Position numbers and translations under genes: made by a program. The notes beneath the pieces were generated by a model. The model did no database searches. It was not told the origin of the DNA and saw only the letters and a list, made by a program, of their open reading frames with translations. Positions 1 through 6,505 of a stretch of DNA of 13,881 bases are shown here, in pieces. How positions within the stretch are numbered: position 1 is the stretch's first letter; every line of letters starts with the position of its first letter. Source of the stretch: an uncultured Prevotellaceae bacterium (GTDB lineage: Bacteria > Bacteroidota > Bacteroidia > Bacteroidales > Bacteroidaceae). The stretch is taken from the NCBI GenBank assembly GCA_902775075.1, contig CACYKX010000070.1, forward strand, positions 1 through 13,881. Direction: 5' to 3'.

Positions 1-845
1 TCTTTATCCTTATTTTCATTTACTGCAGCCAAAACGGGTTGCGCAATTTGTCCGATAGCATTGGCTACAAACGAGTTGGCTTTACTATCCCAGTTGTAGG
101 CTTGAGTATAGTTGCCCACATCATGGATCGTATATAATCGACCGAAGATAAGTGTCAGAATATTGTTGCTGATGGTGTTGATAATGTTTGTAAATAAAAT
201 CTTTACACTAAAGTTGAACATCCTCTTTACCGGACCGAAGTCGATATGCAGGTTAGGGCGCCATCCCGTATAGTAATATCTTCCGATGTTCAATACACAG
301 ATATAGATGATTTGTTGCCAGGCCAGACTCCAATAGCTCATCCCCATGGAAGCCATTGTGATACCAACAATGCCAGAACATATTAAGGCTATAAATCCGC
401 ATATTGCGATTTCTTTGTTCATCATATTCTTCGTCATATAGGCACCCTGTGCTATTCCCAGTGAAGAAAAGACGAAGCCAAGAAATACGAAACGGGAAAC
501 CTCCACCAAACAAGGTTGATGGAAATACCAAGCGATGGCGGGAGCACAGAAGAAAAGAATACAATACATGCTGATACCAGCAATGATATTGAACCAGAAT
601 ACCGAATTGTAGTCATTTCCCGTAGGGTGTTTCAGGTTGATAAGTCCCTGAGTGAATCCACTGCTCTGTATATTACCTGCAATCAGAGTGAAGATGGTAA
701 GAACACCTACGATACCCGTCTCAGTCGGAGATAGTAAGCGGCCAAGAAATATACCAATGACGATATTGAGTATCTGCGTGGTACCACTATTCATGGCACC
801 CCAAAAAAGGCCTTTTGCTGTTTTTTCTTTTAGCGTTTCTACCAT
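1..845 (-). CDS. Wzx/MviN-like polysaccharide flippase, partial (3' end outside window)
   Basis: This is the N-terminal 281 residues of an integral-membrane protein of the polysaccharide-export (WzxC-like, MOP superfamily) type. Such proteins flip undecaprenyl-linked sugar repeat units across the inner membrane. The ATG at 845-843 opens an uninterrupted frame to the window edge. The N-terminus (ETLKEKTAKGLFWG, then GIFLGRLLSPTETGIVGVL) matches the usual start of this family: an amphipathic helix, a first membrane helix and an RLLSP motif. Long hydrophobic segments follow (for example SMYCILFFCAPAIAWYF and IAICGFIALICSGIVGIT). The start lies 8 bp after the stop of the upstream glycosyltransferase, and an AGGAAAT ribosome site sits in that gene's end, so the two are probably one operon. 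The last third of the protein is not visible. The family assignment rests on motif style; the exported glycan cannot be inferred. Confidence 0.85.
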   Translation of the reverse strand, partial: MVETLKEKTAKGLFWGAMNSGTTQILNIVIGIFLGRLLSPTETGIVGVLTIFTLIAGNIQSSGFTQGLINLKHPTGNDYNSVFWFNIIAGISMYCILFFCAPAIAWYFHQPCLVEVSRFVFLGFVFSSLGIAQGAYMTKNMMNKEIAICGFIALICSGIVGITMASMGMSYWSLAWQQIIYICVLNIGRYYYTGWRPNLHIDFGPVKRMFNFSVKILFTNIINTISNNILTLIFGRLYTIHDVGNYTQAYNWDSKANSFVANAIGQIAQPVLAAVNENKDK

Positions 846-853
846 ATTGTCAT

Positions 854-1756
854 TTATTTCCTGTATATATCAATCTTGTCTAGTAACTTATCGCTTTCTC
901 CTGTTTTTGTTTTTCTGCAGAACATTTTACCCGAATCTATCAAAGTCTTGAAGTCTTCTTCTTGGAAGACCTTGATTTCTTCACCATATTCTATATAGGT
1001 GAGTGGTGATAGTTCCTCCAGTTCCAGTTCCTTACCTTCTATAAGTTTACAGTATTTCGCAAATTTCGAGTTTAATGCTATTGTATGGATGAAAGTCTCG
1101 TCGGGTCCGAATGAAGTCTTGAAATAATTTGTAAATTCAGGATGCTTCTCGTATATAGATAGTGCATATTGTGCCAGCTCTCGTGTGATGCCCCACCAAG
1201 AACCACCTTTATATAGAGGCACTCTTCTGTTTCCCAAAGGAACCGTTAGTGGCTTGTGAATATTCATTCCCGTAAGAATTTTTCTGATAGCCACTCTAAA
1301 TTTACTTTTGATAGTACCATATTTCCAAGGCTTGGTGTTCAGAAATCGATATTCCCGATAGAGCCTGGCATCTTCTTTATTGTTGGTCAAGCAAGTTGCC
1401 CTTAGAAAGTTCTTTCCTTGTACCGAATCGATATATCTCATGATTTTATCATTACTCCATAGTGGATAATCCAATCCACTGATAGAGAATAGATAATCGA
1501 AAGGTTCAGGAAAGGCTAGGGCAGCCTTGATTAATGCCATCTGGTATCTCACCTGTCCGAAACTTCCCCACATCACATTGATCCTATCCTCAATAAAGTG
1601 AGCATGAGGATTCGTAACACATCTTTTGAATGTATTGATGTCGGCTTTAGCATCCACATGTATGAAGAATTCGGCATTGCTTGGCAATGCTTGAATCAAT
1701 CTGTTTAGATGTGGAGCATCCGTGTGGGCAGATATCAGATAAGCTATTCTTTTCAT
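854..1756 (-). CDS. GT14 family (core-2/I-branching-type) beta-glycosyltransferase
   Basis: A 300-residue protein resembling the core-2/I-branching beta-1,6-N-acetylglucosaminyltransferase family (GT14), which in bacteria adds sugars to surface glycans. Family-like blocks are MKRIAYLISAH at the N-terminus, FFIHVDAKAD (30-39), VMWGSF (61-66), SISGLDYPLW (91-100), GGSWWGI (184-190) and FGPDETFIHT (216-225). PDE is the usual position of the catalytic acid. No signal peptide or membrane helix is visible, so a cytoplasmic or peripheral role is likely. The start at 1756 is fixed by the conserved N-terminal strand. A TTTG-N19-TATTTTTG promoter on the minus strand ends only 8 bp before the ATG, so the transcript would have almost no leader. 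The flippase follows 8 bp downstream. Donor and acceptor are unknown. Confidence 0.88.
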   Translation of the reverse strand: MKRIAYLISAHTDAPHLNRLIQALPSNAEFFIHVDAKADINTFKRCVTNPHAHFIEDRINVMWGSFGQVRYQMALIKAALAFPEPFDYLFSISGLDYPLWSNDKIMRYIDSVQGKNFLRATCLTNNKEDARLYREYRFLNTKPWKYGTIKSKFRVAIRKILTGMNIHKPLTVPLGNRRVPLYKGGSWWGITRELAQYALSIYEKHPEFTNYFKTSFGPDETFIHTIALNSKFAKYCKLIEGKELELEELSPLTYIEYGEEIKVFQEEDFKTLIDSGKMFCRKTKTGESDKLLDKIDIYRK

Positions 1757-1764
1757 ATTCTTTG

Positions 1765-1795
1765 CAAAAATAGCAAATCATGATTGATTTTCAAA
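1765..1795 (-). promoter_or_regulatory. Promoter of the glycosyltransferase/flippase unit
   Basis: On the minus strand there is TTTG (1795-1792), a 19-bp spacer and TATTTTTG (1772-1765), matching the Bacteroidota TTTG / TAnnTTTG consensus. With a start site about 6-7 nt past the box, the mRNA would begin within a few bases of the ATG at 1756. It overlaps the divergent promoter of the LicD gene. Confidence 0.6.
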
Positions 1796-1813
1796 ATATT
1801 CTTTTTACTTTTG
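1784..1813 (+). promoter_or_regulatory. Promoter of the LicD-family gene
   Basis: TTG (1784-1786), a 19-bp spacer and TACTTTTG (1806-1813) match the Bacteroidota promoter consensus. The predicted start near 1820 leaves a leader of about 16 nt before the ATG at 1836, without a clear Shine-Dalgarno sequence. It overlaps the opposite-strand promoter, so the two units may compete for polymerase. Confidence 0.6.
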
Positions 1814-1835
1814 CAATAATAAAGTTTCAAAAGAT

Positions 1836-2711
1836 ATGTTAGTAACCCAAGAACAGCAACCTGTATGGAATGCCATAATCACAGATGTCTTTAGAGAATT
1901 CATAGATATCTGTCAGAGAAATAATCTCACCTATTATTGTTGTGGTGGTACCGCTATTGGTGCCGTACGTCATCATGGTATTATCCCTTGGGATGATGAT
2001 ATAGATGTGTTTATGCCTCGTCCGGATTATGATAAGTTCTTGAAATTGGCAGAGAAAGAGGATCTGGGCAAATATGAGGTCGTTTCTCCGTATAATACGG
2101 CTGATTACCCGCTTTATTTTTCCAAGTTGTGTAATAAGGAAACCTCATTGATCGAGATAGCCGAACATCCTTTCTTGATGGGACTTTATATCGACATATT
2201 TCCACTAGATGGTGCTTCGAATTCCATAGAAGAAGCTAAGCAGCAACAGGCAGAATTCCGTCATATCATGAATAAGTTGGAGGCAGCTTCCTCTCATAAT
2301 ACATTCTGGAAATATATCTCTTTGCTGGCAACACCTAAGGACTGGGGACGCTTCCTGCGTAAGACTTATGCTTTCTTCAACAGGGAAAACTATCGTCGTT
2401 CTTTGATCCGACAAATGGATACAATCAGTCGTAGATATGACTTCTCTACTTCTAAGCAGGTTATGGCCTATAGTGGAAGTTATGGTGAAAGAGAAGTATT
2501 TCCTAAAGAATGGCTCGAAGGTATTGTGAAATGTCCTTTTGAGACTTTGGAAGTCAATCTTTTCTCTGGATACGATAAATACCTTAAGCAATTGTATGGT
2601 GATTATATGCAGTTACCACCTGTGGAGAAACGACAAAGTCATCATTTTAAGGCATATTTTGATTTAACGAAGAGAATAACACTTCGTGAAGCTCTTGCCA
2701 AGATCAAGTAA
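1836..2711 (+). CDS. LicD family phosphotransferase (phospho-alditol/phosphocholine transfer to glycan)
   Basis: A 291-residue LicD-family protein. Family members (bacterial LicD, animal fukutin/FKRP) move a phospho-alcohol such as phosphocholine or ribitol phosphate from a CDP-linked donor onto a glycan. The nucleotidyltransferase-like core is clear: YYCCGGTAIGAVRHHG (33-48), then IPWDDDIDVFMPRPDYDKF (50-68), which contains the acidic metal-binding cluster. Further on, MGLYIDIFPLDG is also typical of the family. It is the only plus-strand gene in the left block. It starts from its own promoter, divergent from the GT14 gene, and its stop codon lies 2 bp from the stop of the convergent epimerase gene. 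The nearby IspD-like cytidylyltransferase could supply the CDP-donor; this link and the actual donor are inference. Confidence 0.88.
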   Translation: MLVTQEQQPVWNAIITDVFREFIDICQRNNLTYYCCGGTAIGAVRHHGIIPWDDDIDVFMPRPDYDKFLKLAEKEDLGKYEVVSPYNTADYPLYFSKLCNKETSLIEIAEHPFLMGLYIDIFPLDGASNSIEEAKQQQAEFRHIMNKLEAASSHNTFWKYISLLATPKDWGRFLRKTYAFFNRENYRRSLIRQMDTISRRYDFSTSKQVMAYSGSYGEREVFPKEWLEGIVKCPFETLEVNLFSGYDKYLKQLYGDYMQLPPVEKRQSHHFKAYFDLTKRITLREALAKIK

Positions 2712-2713
2712 CT

Positions 2714-3748
2714 TTATCGGCTTTCCATACTTTCTTCGATGGTAGCTTGCAGATATTCTCTTAGGCTACCTTTTACATTCCAGCCGAGTTCCTTTAATTT
2801 CTGATTAGAGAATATTGATTTCGTTATAGGATTGGTTCTTCCTTTCTTTGCATCGCTTGGAATGTCAAAGATGACCTGTTTATGGCCTATTTCCGCAATG
2901 ATTTCTGCTAATTCTCGAATTGTGATATTAGACAGGTCGTCGGCAATGTTATAGGCTTCGCCGCTGCCTCCTTTTAGTAAGATATATAGCAAAGCGCTGG
3001 CGCAGTCTACAACAAAAGTCCAGGAACGAAAGGCCTCTCCCTTACTCTTAAGGACGATATCCTCGTCGTTGAGTATGTTTCGGATAAATTGCGCATACAC
3101 CCGATTGTCAGACTCTGTAAAATGTGGACCATATACATGGCCTGGACGGGCTATGACGATATTGGCTTGATATTCAGCGATATAAGAGGCGCATAGAGTC
3201 TCTGCTGCTCGTTTGGATGAAGGATAACAAGAGCGTGGTTTGGTACAATCCACGTATCCACTATAATCTTCGGTAAAAACTCTGCCATCCCCTTCTCCAT
3301 ATATTTCTCCCGTAGAAACATAAAGCATACGCATCATATGATGCTTCAGGCCATATTCTATCAAGTTTGATGTCCCGAAAAGATTAGCTTTCATCACCTC
3401 TACGGGTTTCTGCATAAAGAAGTTAGGACTGGCATTGCTTGCCGCATGGATGATATAATGATAGTTGATATCACTTTCCAAAGGCTCAGTCACATCATAC
3501 CTGATCAGATGAAAATGATCACAATCAATATAATTTTGGAATCTCTTTTGGGCTCTCTTCTCGTTTCTTCCTGCGGCATAGATGTGAAGTCCCGCTATAT
3601 GCTTCCGCATCAGCACGTCAACAAGTGCAGAACCTATAAGTCCCGTAGCACCAGTGATGAGAATGTTGCAATTTTCCAGTTTCTCCCAAGGCAAACTGTC
3701 GTTGCATACATCGTCGATATATTGTGGATAAGTTTTTATTTCAGCCAT
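2714..3748 (-). CDS. NAD-dependent epimerase/dehydratase (extended SDR)
   Basis: A 344-residue extended short-chain dehydrogenase/reductase of the nucleotide-sugar epimerase/dehydratase type. The Rossmann signature TGATGLIG is at 32-39, the HAASNASP loop at 101-108, STGEIYG at 145-151, the catalytic Tyr175 and Lys179 in YPSSK, and the substrate-side block RPGHVYGPH at 201-209. Length and order are normal for UDP-glucuronate decarboxylase or dTDP-glucose dehydratase relatives, but the substrate cannot be told from motifs. The ATG at 3748 overlaps the end of the IspD-like gene by 13 bp, which suggests translational coupling and a shared pathway. The gene ends 2 bp from the convergent LicD stop. 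The upstream nonsense codon in the IspD-like gene could reduce its expression by polarity. Confidence 0.88.
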   Translation of the reverse strand: MAEIKTYPQYIDDVCNDSLPWEKLENCNILITGATGLIGSALVDVLMRKHIAGLHIYAAGRNEKRAQKRFQNYIDCDHFHLIRYDVTEPLESDINYHYIIHAASNASPNFFMQKPVEVMKANLFGTSNLIEYGLKHHMMRMLYVSTGEIYGEGDGRVFTEDYSGYVDCTKPRSCYPSSKRAAETLCASYIAEYQANIVIARPGHVYGPHFTESDNRVYAQFIRNILNDEDIVLKSKGEAFRSWTFVVDCASALLYILLKGGSGEAYNIADDLSNITIRELAEIIAEIGHKQVIFDIPSDAKKGRTNPITKSIFSNQKLKELGWNVKGSLREYLQATIEESMESR

Positions 3749-4452
3749 GAATCCTTCTGCACATGCAGTAATGATTTTACGATTTCAAGATCTTCTACAG
3801 TGGTAATCTTCACGTTCTTCTCAGATCCAGGTACGATATGCATCTCCCTGTTGCCGAGTTCAGCCATCAGCGTACAAGAAGCCACGGAATTGGTAATACC
3901 TTTTTTCTTTGCTTCTTCGTGAGCGGCGATTAGATTTCTCAGTCGGAAAGTCTGAGGAGTCTGTGTACGGATCAAGGTATCCCTCGGGATGCTCTTTGTT
4001 GCTTTGAATCCATCCTCGCTTACCAATATAGCCTCACGGCATTGTATACCCGTGATGGCATATCCATATTTTTCACAGATTGCAATGTTTGACGAAATGA
4101 TATCCTGTGAAACAAGTGGTCTTACGGCATCGTGGATGAGTATCAAGTCTTCGTCTCCGCATCCTTGTTCTTTTAGTCCGTATATTCCGTTATGAATACT
4201 CTCTTGACCGTTTTGTCCTCCGGGGAATATCCATTTCAGTTTTGTAATGCAAAACTGGTTGGCATATGAGCGAAGTACCGTTTCCCATCCTTCAAGGCAC
4301 ACGACAGCGATACCATCGATATTAGGATGCTTCTAAAAAGCCATCATAGTATGGATGATTACCGGACAATTGTCGATATGCATAAACTGCTTAGGGATAT
4401 CTTGTCCCATTCTATTGCCGGATCCACCAGCGATGATCAAAGCGTAATTCAT
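3736..4452 (-). pseudogene. IspD-like cytidylyltransferase interrupted by an amber codon
   Basis: Read through one stop, this is a 238-residue protein of the IspD/TarI family, which joins CTP to an alditol phosphate (methylerythritol-4-P in IspD, ribitol-5-P in TarI or animal ISPD). The N-terminal CTP loop ALIIAGGSGNRMGQDIPKQF lies at 4-23, followed by HDAVRP and RTQTPQTF. Codon 40 (4335-4333) is TAG, between MMAF and KHPNIDGIAVV, while the frame and family similarity continue on both sides. The base change is therefore a simple nonsense mutation rather than a frameshift. A GTG at 4302 could restart translation, but without the CTP-binding loop the product should be inactive. The gene is 44 bp downstream of the acyltransferase and overlaps the epimerase. 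A sequencing error is the main alternative. Its capsule-locus setting suggests a CDP-alditol role rather than isoprenoid synthesis. Confidence 0.8.
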
Positions 4453-4496
4453 TTGCAAACTATATAATAATTGTCGAATATATTTTTTTGTACAGA

Positions 4497-5069
4497 TTAT
4501 ATCTTAGCACGTTCTATAATTCTTCCTGGGTTCCCAACAACGGTTGCACCGTCTGGTACATCTGTGAATACCACGGTGTTGGCGCCGATGGTTACGTTGT
4601 TGCCGATATGTATTGGACCAAAGACAGTTGCACCTGTCATGATCTTCACGTTATCACCGATTATTGGTCGTCCGGTTTCACCATGATGCCCGTGTCCCGT
4701 ACCGATAGTGACGAGTTGCAGACAATAGAAATTTTCCCCGATACTCTCGGCATTGAGATAAGTGGAATAGTTGTGCTCAAAGTGTGCTCCTTTCCCGATG
4801 CTCGGACACCAGATATGGAGTGTCGGGTCACCGGGGCACATCCATCGGATGAATACACTCAGATATTCTCCCAAGCGATAATAGAAAAGGTTGCGAAAGG
4901 TTTTCTCGCGCGTCATCGCTTTGATAAAGTTCAAGACCGTAGCTTTATGGTCTTGTACTTTTCGTAAGTCATCGTCGAAGTCCTTATGGTGGAAAATATA
5001 ATGCCCTATATGAGGAATCATCCTCAGCGATGAGGCTGTTAGTATTATCGTTTGAGTGATTGGATTCAT
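4497..5069 (-). CDS. Serine acetyltransferase-like hexapeptide (left-handed beta-helix) acyltransferase
   Basis: A 190-residue acyltransferase with a left-handed beta-helix C-terminal half, similar to serine O-acetyltransferases found in polysaccharide loci. Hexapeptide-style repeats run from about residue 90 to 180 (IGKGAHFEHN, IGENFYCLQ, IGTGHGHHGETGRPIIGDNVKI, GATVFGPIHIGNNVTIGANT). The end, VPDGATVVGNPGRII, is the usual closing turn. The N-terminal 70 residues carry a helical segment (FRNLFYYRLGEYL) seen in CysE-type proteins. It is the first gene of the acyltransferase, IspD-like, epimerase unit and has a TACTTTTG promoter box just upstream. It may O-acetylate a sugar in the glycan or make O-acetylserine; context favours the former, weakly. 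Confidence 0.82.
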   Translation of the reverse strand: MNPITQTIILTASSLRMIPHIGHYIFHHKDFDDDLRKVQDHKATVLNFIKAMTREKTFRNLFYYRLGEYLSVFIRWMCPGDPTLHIWCPSIGKGAHFEHNYSTYLNAESIGENFYCLQLVTIGTGHGHHGETGRPIIGDNVKIMTGATVFGPIHIGNNVTIGANTVVFTDVPDGATVVGNPGRIIERAKI

Positions 5070-5088
5070 TTGATATTATTTTTGGCTG

Positions 5089-5116
5089 CAAAAGTAGCAT
5101 TTTTTGGTGAAAACAA
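5089..5116 (-). promoter_or_regulatory. Promoter of the acyltransferase unit
   Basis: The minus strand reads TACTTTTG at 5096-5089, a perfect -7 box, 19 bp before the ATG. The nearest upstream TTG is at 5116-5114, giving a 17-bp spacer, shorter than in the other promoters here, so the -33 element is weak. Confidence 0.5.
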
Positions 5117-5216
5117 GTTTAAGCCCTTTGTTTTTTATATTATAATAGGTATTAGAAGTGCATTTTTTGCAATATTTATATTCTTCTAGATTTTATATAA
5201 ATATTACACGATTCTA

Positions 5217-5792
5217 TCAAAACAAAGGTTCTATTATGGTATTATTACCATCATATTTAATTTTAATTGAATTGATGCCCATTTTTTCTGTAGGATAAAT
5301 TGTTTTATTGTCATATTCTATAGACTTAATGCGAATACAATTTCCACCATACATATGCATAGCGTCCTTAGATGAAGTGAAACTAAAGTTCACATGCATT
5401 GGTAGCTTTGTCCCTTTGATATTCATTGCTAGACTTACTTTTCCTGAAGCTTCTGTTCTGTCCTTATTAAAAACCATAGAATTAATATCTGGAAGATCGA
5501 CGCTAAAGCGAAATACTTTTGTTCCCTCGTAATCGGTAATGTCTATTTTCGCTTCTCGCTTTGATACTTTTTCTATAACAGAGAACTCTTTGTTAGCAAG
5601 CATCTCTTCATAGTTTATAGGCTTTCCGCTTTCTGATATAGAGACCAAAAGTGAGTTTAAAATAGTAGATGAAGGTTGTGGATTGTATTCCTCATCTTTT
5701 GAGCAGGAACAGAGTACAGTCGAAACAAGGAGAGTAAAACTCATGGCTGCTAAGCAACACATCACTAAGGTTGAGATCTTAAATTGTTTCAT
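5217..5792 (-). CDS. Hypothetical lipoprotein
   Basis: A 191-residue protein of no family I recognise. The N-terminus is a lipoprotein signal: basic MKQFK, a hydrophobic stretch, then LCSC with the probable lipidated cysteine followed by SKDEE. Acidic residues right after the cysteine resemble the Bacteroidota signal that sends lipoproteins to the cell surface. The mature part alternates polar and hydrophobic residues (AKIDITDYEGTKVFRF, GKVSLAMNIKGTKLPMHVNF), suggesting a beta-rich domain, and ends in IKIKYDGNNTIIEPLF. The gene is monocistronic. Its promoter has a -7 box but no recognisable -33, and an ECF sigma remnant lies divergently upstream, so it may once have been controlled by that sigma factor (inference). 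Confidence 0.75.
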   Translation of the reverse strand: MKQFKISTLVMCCLAAMSFTLLVSTVLCSCSKDEEYNPQPSSTILNSLLVSISESGKPINYEEMLANKEFSVIEKVSKREAKIDITDYEGTKVFRFSVDLPDINSMVFNKDRTEASGKVSLAMNIKGTKLPMHVNFSFTSSKDAMHMYGGNCIRIKSIEYDNKTIYPTEKMGINSIKIKYDGNNTIIEPLF

Positions 5793-5841
5793 CTTTTATT
5801 TTTTATTAATCTATTTAGTTATCACTTACAACTACGAAATG

Positions 5842-5849
5842 CAAATGTA
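5842..5849 (-). promoter_or_regulatory. -7 promoter box of the lipoprotein gene
   Basis: The minus strand reads TACATTTG, a consensus TAnnTTTG box, 50 bp before the ATG at 5792. No TTG is found 17-21 bp upstream, so the promoter may need an activator or an alternative sigma factor. Confidence 0.45.
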
Positions 5850-5929
5850 AGGAAATACATGCTTATATATATGTTAAACGATGTTAATAGATGGGAAATA
5901 GGAAAGTCTTAGCACTTTTTAATGTGAAA

Positions 5930-6076
5930 ATGAATAGGCTAGGCGAAAATAGAGAGCAGCGATTGATACAATTATTCCGATGGGGTGATGCCACGGCAAT
6001 GGATAGATTGTATATCGAGATACAAAAAAGTGGCATCCCAAAAGATGTCACTCTCACTATTACACTATATCGATAA
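5930..6076 (+). pseudogene. N-terminal remnant of an ECF sigma-70 factor
   Basis: The frame starting at 5930 (also open from an ATG at 5891) gives 48 residues. The first 28 resemble the start of an ECF RNA polymerase sigma factor: REQRLIQLFRWGDATAMDRLY looks like the beginning of region 2, where these proteins typically read LI..F..GD..A...LY. After LYIEI the similarity stops, and the last codons are simply the reverse reading of the intrinsic terminator at 6024-6051. A full ECF factor needs about 160-190 residues, so regions 2.2 to 4 are missing. It lies divergent from the lipoprotein gene. The assignment rests on one short motif, and a chance ORF is possible. Confidence 0.4.
6024..6051 (-). 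terminator. Intrinsic terminator of the small peptide unit
   Basis: On the minus strand GTGACATC, a six-base loop and GATGCCAC form an 8-bp stem with one G-U pair, followed directly by six T residues (6029-6024). It lies about 50 bp after the stop codon of the 29-codon ORF. Confidence 0.7.
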
Positions 6077-6102
6077 ATTATTTAATACTCGAAGTAAAGG
6101 GC

Positions 6103-6192
6103 TTACTTGCCCATCGACATTTTGTTGTTAACGTTTACTACGTTTGCACTTACTGCTACAACAACTGCTAATACAATCATTAATGTCATCAT
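6103..6192 (-). CDS. 29-residue hydrophobic small peptide
   Basis: A short ORF of 29 codons on the minus strand, ATG at 6192-6190 and TAA at 6105-6103. The peptide begins MMTLMIVLAVVVAVSA, a single hydrophobic helix long enough to span a membrane or act as a signal sequence, then a polar tail NVVNVNNKMSMGK. It is supported by context more than by similarity: an AGGAAAGGAAAC ribosome site is 5 bp upstream, a near-perfect promoter (TTG-N20-TACCTTTG) lies about 80 bp upstream, and an intrinsic terminator follows. I know no family for it. It could be a regulatory membrane peptide, a toxin-like peptide or a leader. An sRNA that happens to carry an ORF is the alternative. Confidence 0.6.
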   Translation of the reverse strand: MMTLMIVLAVVVAVSANVVNVNNKMSMGK

Positions 6193-6212
6193 AATTTGTT
6201 TCCTTTCCTAAT

Positions 6213-6230
6213 TTAGAGCCTCAGGCTCAT
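6213..6230 (-). promoter_or_regulatory. Five-codon upstream ORF within a hairpin in the small-peptide leader
   Basis: In the leader of the 29-residue peptide the minus strand reads ATG AGC CTG AGG CTC TAA (MSLRL). Its codons contain the inverted repeat GAGCC-TGA-GGCTC (6228-6216), so the mini-ORF and a 5-bp hairpin coincide. The stop lies 20 bp before the main start codon. This could couple translation of the mini-ORF to access to the main ribosome site; function is inferred only from layout. Confidence 0.35.
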
Positions 6231-6270
6231 TAAACAATCTTTTTATCCTTGAATTATCCTTTAACTGCTG

Positions 6271-6301
6271 CAAAGGTACGCATTGTGTACGAACACAGCA
6301 A
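6271..6301 (-). promoter_or_regulatory. Promoter of the small-peptide gene with an embedded near-palindrome
   Basis: The minus strand has TTG (6301-6299), a 20-bp spacer and TACCTTTG (6278-6271), the best-matched promoter in this region. The spacer contains GTACACAATGCGTAC (6290-6276), a 15-bp dyad with GTAC at both ends and one mismatched pair plus the centre. It touches the -7 box, as expected for a repressor site. Confidence 0.6.
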
Positions 6302-6405
6302 GAAAAATCTTGTTTTTAGTGTAAAATTCCGCTTTTTCTTGCTCTATGTCAAGAATATGGCATCATGATGAATGAAAAATAGGGTAAGATATTATCTATA
6401 TATGT

Positions 6406-6440
6406 GTAAAATTGAGATTTAAAATCTAAAATTATTTTAC
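6406..6440. repeat. AT-rich inverted repeats upstream of the esterase promoter
   Basis: GTAAAAT (6406-6412) and ATTTTAC (6434-6440) are inverted, with a second nested pair AGATTT-A-AAATCT (6415-6427) offset by 2 bp. They end 5 bp before the esterase -33 box, where an activator might bind. AT-richness makes chance repeats likely. Confidence 0.3.
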
Positions 6441-6445
6441 GGATG

Positions 6446-6477
6446 TTTGCAACTGTACTAAAATATATGTACTTTTG
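6446..6477 (+). promoter_or_regulatory. Promoter of the esterase gene
   Basis: TTTG (6446-6449), a 20-bp spacer and TACTTTTG (6470-6477) match the Bacteroidota consensus. The expected start near 6484 lies downstream of the in-frame ATGs at 6443 and 6467 and so selects the ATG at 6506. Confidence 0.65.
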
Positions 6478-6505
6478 TACTATCATTGAAAAAATACTTC
6501 ATAAT

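Noticed and set aside
253..564. 103-codon minus-strand ORF at the left end
   Set aside because: It is in another frame of the flippase gene, whose own frame is open throughout with membrane helices.
4333..4335. Amber recoding as explanation for the TAG
   Set aside because: Nothing in the window suggests a changed genetic code; a nonsense mutation or sequencing error is simpler.
6443..6505. Longer start for the esterase at 6443
   Set aside because: The promoter TTTG-N20-TACTTTTG lies at 6446-6477, downstream of that ATG, and the sequence from 6506 is a clean signal peptide.
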